A DNA stretch of 10,047 nt. It comes from Methanospirillum sp. Its GTDB lineage: Archaea > Halobacteriota > Methanomicrobia > Methanomicrobiales > Methanospirillaceae. How positions within the stretch are numbered: position 1 is the stretch's first letter; every line of letters begins with the position of its first letter. The stretch is taken from contig JAJRBL010000086.1 of NCBI GenBank assembly GCA_028679485.1, positions 1 through 10,047 of the forward strand, written 5' to 3'. The notes below the pieces were generated by a model. It saw only the letters and a program-made list of their open reading frames with translations, had not been told where the DNA came from and made no database searches. Shown here piece after piece: positions 6,398 to 10,047 of the stretch. The position numbers were made by a program, and so were the translations under genes.

Positions 6398-8260
6398 ATG
6401 CCACGTCTACAGATTCAGGGAAAGATACCGTTTCAGGAGGCTGAGAGTCATGATACGGAAGAATGTGTACTTAATCCTGAATCTTGTGCTTTATACCGGA
6501 TGCTTCCGGCCAATGCAAAGGAATATGCAAAGAATTATCCTCATCTTCTTGAATATCTCCATATCTTTCCGGTCGATGAGTTTGGAATTCCCCTTTTCTT
6601 CTCAGAATTAAAACGGGATTTGAAAGGAATAAAGGATCCAAACCTTATTTACCCGGCAAAACCACCGATTTTTATCCATATCTTTTTTGATCCGAACGAT
6701 GTCAGGAATTTTTATATCCCGATAGAGCCGTCATTCATGCATAATGTCGGGAAGTTACTGCCGGCTATAGAGTTCAGGCTTGTCGATCTGCTTGATGCTC
6801 TGGAAGAGGATCCGGTAACTCCCGAGGAGAGGACGGCTGTTCTTAAACGACTCCTGCGGCAGGTCATGTTTGTCAAGAAACCCGGTGAAGCCATCGATCC
6901 GTCTCTCCTGAAGATCGAAGGTTCGAAGGGATTTGGCAACAAGTTAAAGGGATTTCTTGCAACGGATCTTACTGCAAAGGAAGATCCTGGTGCAGATCGT
7001 ATCTTCGCAGATGTACCCCATCTTTCAGACGGGAGAATTATTGTAAATCCCCAGGAGTTCGATGCGATCGAGTATCAGATGATTCGTGACAAGATAGACG
7101 TGGGTATATTGTTTCCCTTTATCTCTGACAATTTTATCGAGGATATCACCTGCGATGGTCTTGGCCCGATCTTTATCGAGCATAAAATTTTCAAGGGTCT
7201 GAAATCAGTCGTCGGTTTTGACCAGGAGTCTGTGCTTGATGATTTCTGTATCAAACTCGCAGAGAAATCACGAAGGCCGATCACCTACCGGAACCCTATC
7301 GTTGATGCCACCCTTCCGGACGGATCCCGTATCAATATCGTATACTCCACCGAGATCAGTCGTCAGGGGAGCAACTTCTCCATACGTAAAGCGATGGACG
7401 ATGTTATCTCGATTACCAAACTGGTGGAGTTCGGAACCTGCAGCTACGCGCTTGCTGCGTACTTATGGATCTGCATTGAGAACGGGATGTCCCTTTTCAT
7501 GTCAGGCGAGACTGCGTCGGGAAAAACTACCTCCATGAATGCCCTGACGACTTTCATCTCTCCGGAATCGAAGATCGTGAGCATCGAGGACACTCCAGAA
7601 CTGATTATTCCCCATAAAAACTGGACACGGGAAGTCTCAAAAGGGAAAGGGAAGGGTGAAGGAGAGGGAGGAGATGTCACCATGTTCGATCTTCTTCGTG
7701 CAGCACTGCGTCAGCGGCCTAACATGATCATGGTCGGGGAGATTCGTGGGGTGGAGGGGGCTGTCGCATTTGGTGCAATGCAGACCGGTCACCCGGTCAT
7801 GAGCACGTTCCATGCTGCATCGGTTGAAAAACTTATCCAGCGTCTCACCGGTGATCCGATCCTCATTCCAAAGACCTTTATCGATAATCTGAATCTTGTC
7901 GTCATCCAGAGTGCGGTACGGCGTCCGGATGGATCTATGGTCCGGCGGCAACTGAACGTGTCTGAACTGGTGGGATATGATCCCCAGAGTGGAGGTTTTT
8001 CATTCGTCGAGGTTTTCTCATGGGATCCGGTGACTGATACCCATGAATTCACCGGAAAGGGATCCAGTTTTCTCCTGGAGAACAAGATTGCAACCATGCT
8101 GGGTATTCCGGAGCACAAAAAAGCCATGATCTACATGGAAGTCGACAAACGGGCAAAGATCCTGGAGAGGCTCCACAAGGCAGGGTATACCGATTTTATC
8201 GAGCTCTTCCTCATGCTCACCAAGTTGAAAAAACAGGGACTCCTGACGATAGATTACTGA
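6398..8260 (+). CDS. arlI: Archaellum motor ATPase ArlI (FlaI)
   Basis: ArlI is the hexameric type II/IV secretion-type ATPase that powers archaellum assembly and rotation. In this 620-residue protein the N-terminal domain covers about 1-340 and the catalytic core about 345-530. Visible motifs are Walker A GETASGKT (370-377), the Asp box SIEDTPEL (395-402), Walker B with Glu448 in MIMVGEIRG, and the His box GHPVMSTFHA (464-473). The phrase DLLRAALRQRPN before Walker B is typical of ArlI. A Lys/Gly/Glu-rich stretch at 415-425 sits between the Asp box and Walker B and lengthens a surface loop. The protein is longer than ArlI of crenarchaea, mainly in its N-terminal half. The start is two bases after the arlH stop with no clear Shine-Dalgarno site, so it is probably translated by coupling. 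A pilus ATPase is less likely because arlH and arlJ flank it. Confidence 0.95.
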   Translation: MPRLQIQGKIPFQEAESHDTEECVLNPESCALYRMLPANAKEYAKNYPHLLEYLHIFPVDEFGIPLFFSELKRDLKGIKDPNLIYPAKPPIFIHIFFDPNDVRNFYIPIEPSFMHNVGKLLPAIEFRLVDLLDALEEDPVTPEERTAVLKRLLRQVMFVKKPGEAIDPSLLKIEGSKGFGNKLKGFLATDLTAKEDPGADRIFADVPHLSDGRIIVNPQEFDAIEYQMIRDKIDVGILFPFISDNFIEDITCDGLGPIFIEHKIFKGLKSVVGFDQESVLDDFCIKLAEKSRRPITYRNPIVDATLPDGSRINIVYSTEISRQGSNFSIRKAMDDVISITKLVEFGTCSYALAAYLWICIENGMSLFMSGETASGKTTSMNALTTFISPESKIVSIEDTPELIIPHKNWTREVSKGKGKGEGEGGDVTMFDLLRAALRQRPNMIMVGEIRGVEGAVAFGAMQTGHPVMSTFHAASVEKLIQRLTGDPILIPKTFIDNLNLVVIQSAVRRPDGSMVRRQLNVSELVGYDPQSGGFSFVEVFSWDPVTDTHEFTGKGSSFLLENKIATMLGIPEHKKAMIYMEVDKRAKILERLHKAGYTDFIELFLMLTKLKKQGLLTIDY

Positions 8261-8264
8261 TCAT

Positions 8265-9869
8265 ATGGCATTTGAAGACCTGCTGAATAAAATCCGGGCG
8301 AAGAACCAGGGGAAGATCCCCTTTGAAGATACTCTCTCCGGAATATATGCAAAACTGTACAAGTTTCTTATCGAAGATAAGTACATGGGGTCAGATCTCC
8401 TCTTTATGCTCACGTATATGGCAGCGATCATCACCGCGAATGCCTCCCGGCCTGAAATATTTGCCTACACGGGAGCAAGATCCGAATATGTCTCAACGAA
8501 ATATATCCGTCGCGCGGATCTGCTGGTAAAACGGTGGGGGTATAGTTATGTCGAAGCTCTCACGAATGTTGCGAAAAAGATAGAAAATGATATGCTTTTT
8601 TCGATGATAAACCGGTATGCGAATGCCATTGAATCAGGTGTCCCTGATAATGACTACCTTACCAACGAGCTTGAGACGATACGGAACGTCTATAGATCCA
8701 CTTTTGAACAGGGGATAGAGATGCTCAAGAAATGGAGTGATGCCTATATTGCGATGCTCTTTTCCGGTGCGCTGGTTGGCATCATAATCATGGTATCCAT
8801 CGCCATTTATGCCCCTGATAATATCCAGGGCACCCTTTCGATGTCTTATATGATTATCCTCTTTATATCCGTTCTGGGTGTAGGCACCATGTACAAGGCG
8901 GTCCCTGCCGATCCAAAAACACACCGTCTGCCCCATGGTTCTCCAGAACAGAACATGATACACCGGATGGAGAAGAAGATTGTGCCCATACTTGGTGTCA
9001 TCGTTCTCCTGCTGTTTCTGCTTGGGATGAACTATGGCCTCATCCTCATGCTTATCGGAATGCTTCTGTTTCCACTGGGAATCATCAGTTACATTGATGA
9101 TGGAAATATTACCATCCGCGATGCAGAATTTCCGACATTTATCCGCGGAGTCGGGGCTGTTCAGGGTGGAAAAGGAACTACCATCGCACCCGCCATTCAG
9201 GATATTGATAAAAAATCTCTGCCATCACTAGAGCCACTTATTAATGCTGTCTTTTCCAAACTAAATCTGGGACTTGATGAGGACCGGACATGGCAGCGGT
9301 TCATCAATGATGGGGGGAGTTATCTGATCTATAAATATCTCAATATTTATCGTGATGCGCTTCGGTTGGGGGGCAGGGCTGACACGGTCGGGCAGATAGT
9401 CAGTTATTCCATGCTTGACCAGGTTCTGCTCAGGGATCATCGGCATACCATCTCGATGGGTTTTCTCGTGCTCCTTATTCCTATGCACGCGATGATGGTT
9501 GCGATATTTTTGTTCCTCTACCATATCCTGGTAACCATGGGGGATGCTATCGCGGAAAAAATGGCTTCGTTTGCCGAAGCGGGAGCTGCCCTTTCCTCTG
9601 GGCAGGGAGCTTCCATAGCCGGTGCGATGACCGGGAGCATGTTCGTATTTGCTAACTTTGACAAGGTGGCAATCGGTGTGTACGTTATCATTATCATTAC
9701 CATGCTGACCGTTTCAAATATCATTGCAGGGAAGATTGTATCTGGGGGAGACAATTCGCTGGTGTATTTTTTCGCAAGTCTCCTCTGTCTGGTAACCGGG
9801 CTGATATACATTGTTGCCCCGATCCTCACCGCGATGTTCTTTAACATTCCCCAGTTCCAGGAGGTCTGA
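8265..9869 (+). CDS. arlJ: Archaellum membrane platform protein ArlJ (FlaJ)
   Basis: ArlJ is the integral membrane platform on which ArlI and ArlH act during archaellum assembly and rotation. This 534-residue protein has two halves of the T2SSF/GspF type. A cytoplasmic N-terminal helical domain (about 1-155) precedes membrane helices near 161-182 and 192-214, then 239-257 and 258-277. A long, charged cytoplasmic domain (about 278-397) follows, then helices near 398-424, 466-488 and 499-523. Basic residues in the second cytoplasmic domain probably contact ArlI. The segment 426-465 is rich in Ala, Gly and Ser and lies between two helices. The start is four bases after the arlI stop with no nearby Shine-Dalgarno site. 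Helix limits are estimated by eye. Confidence 0.94.
   Translation: MAFEDLLNKIRAKNQGKIPFEDTLSGIYAKLYKFLIEDKYMGSDLLFMLTYMAAIITANASRPEIFAYTGARSEYVSTKYIRRADLLVKRWGYSYVEALTNVAKKIENDMLFSMINRYANAIESGVPDNDYLTNELETIRNVYRSTFEQGIEMLKKWSDAYIAMLFSGALVGIIIMVSIAIYAPDNIQGTLSMSYMIILFISVLGVGTMYKAVPADPKTHRLPHGSPEQNMIHRMEKKIVPILGVIVLLLFLLGMNYGLILMLIGMLLFPLGIISYIDDGNITIRDAEFPTFIRGVGAVQGGKGTTIAPAIQDIDKKSLPSLEPLINAVFSKLNLGLDEDRTWQRFINDGGSYLIYKYLNIYRDALRLGGRADTVGQIVSYSMLDQVLLRDHRHTISMGFLVLLIPMHAMMVAIFLFLYHILVTMGDAIAEKMASFAEAGAALSSGQGASIAGAMTGSMFVFANFDKVAIGVYVIIIITMLTVSNIIAGKIVSGGDNSLVYFFASLLCLVTGLIYIVAPILTAMFFNIPQFQEV
9859..9865 (+). promoter_or_regulatory. Strong ribosome binding site within the end of arlJ
   Basis: AGGAGGT lies in the last codons of arlJ, seven bases before the ATG at 9873. 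It is the best Shine-Dalgarno match in the window and fixes the start of the following gene, which may be translated more strongly than the motor genes before it. Confidence 0.7.
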
Positions 9870-9872
9870 CAG

Positions 9873-10047
9873 ATGGTTGAATTTTCGGACTCATCCCGTC
9901 GTCTGGTCATCTTTATAGCGATTGTGCTCGGGGGTTCCATCCTCCTGATATTTGATATCCCGGTACTGTATCTCATCATGGTTGTCATCGGTATCGCGGT
10001 GATTCTGCTCGTGATCACCGGGACAATTATCCTCTCGGAGATCATCC
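9873..10047 (+). CDS. Small hydrophobic membrane protein, partial (3' end beyond the window)
   Basis: I do not recognise this protein. The visible 58 residues begin MVEFSDSSRR, then show two hydrophobic segments, about 11-27 and 30-55, with only a short turn containing Asp28 and Pro30 between them. It would be an integral membrane protein, perhaps a helical hairpin. The start lies three bases after the arlJ stop behind a strong Shine-Dalgarno sequence, so it is co-transcribed with arlHIJ. It does not look like an archaellin (no class III signal peptide visible) or like ArlF or ArlG, which have one N-terminal helix and a beta-sandwich. It may be an accessory membrane protein of the archaellum or simply the next gene in the transcript. 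The frame is open to the window end, so its true length is unknown. Confidence 0.75.
   Translation, partial: MVEFSDSSRRLVIFIAIVLGGSILLIFDIPVLYLIMVVIGIAVILLVITGTIILSEII

Noticed and set aside
6398..8260. Type IV pilus or type II secretion ATPase instead of ArlI
   Set aside because: The gene lies between arlH and arlJ, and the presence of a KaiC-like ArlH is specific to archaella.
9518..10045. 175-residue minus-strand open frame
   Set aside because: It is antisense to the hydrophobic end of arlJ and the following gene. Its Thr/Ile/Met/Arg-rich product is what hydrophobic codons give when read in reverse.
1..10047. tRNA or rRNA genes, CRISPR arrays, insertion sequences
   Set aside because: No regularly spaced repeats, terminal inverted repeats with transposase, or tRNA-like cloverleaf sequences were seen; nearly all the window is occupied by intact protein genes.

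Overview
The window is archaeal and most resembles a methanogen of the Methanomicrobiales (a Methanospirillum- or Methanoregula-like euryarchaeon). The archaellum motor genes arlH, arlI and arlJ (formerly flaH, flaI, flaJ) fix the domain. A HycI-type hydrogenase maturation protease, archaeal-style AT-rich promoter boxes and mostly weak or absent Shine-Dalgarno sequences fit a hydrogenase-bearing methanogen. The genus is inferred from general resemblance, not from a search.

Left part (1-1005, minus strand): a two-gene set read leftwards. A HycI-family hydrogenase maturation endopeptidase (553-1005) is followed by a 137-residue coiled-coil protein of unknown function (75-488). A short divergent region (1006-1091) holds an AT-rich box placed for a near-leaderless transcript of the plus-strand genes.

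Middle (1092-5406, plus strand): a tight three-gene unit encoding a TerY-like von Willebrand A protein, a PP2C-type phosphatase and a 948-residue multidomain protein kinase. The genes are separated by 5 bases and then overlap by 4. This is the arrangement known as the TerY-P triad, a phosphorylation signalling module known by comparative genomics but little studied biochemically. The kinase is unusual: three about 100-residue beta-rich repeats, a kinase domain with catalytic residues, what looks like a second, degenerate kinase domain, and a Cys/His zinc-binding tail.

Intergenic 5407-5627: no convincing gene. It holds a T-run that may end the triad transcript, a cluster of TGTATS half-sites, and a set of AATASt hexamers with an inverted repeat just before arlH.

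Right part (5628-10047, plus strand): arlH, arlI and arlJ, then a small two-helix membrane protein cut by the window end. ArlH is the KaiC-like ATP-binding regulator, ArlI the hexameric ATPase and ArlJ the membrane platform. No archaellin, arlF, arlG or arlCDE gene is visible in the window, so the motor operon begins at arlH.

The most interesting point is the neighbourhood: a vWA protein, a phosphatase and a Ser/Thr-type kinase directly upstream of and co-directional with the archaellum motor operon. In Sulfolobus the archaellum is controlled by Arn proteins that include a vWA protein, Hanks-type kinases and a phosphatase. A functional link here is inference only.
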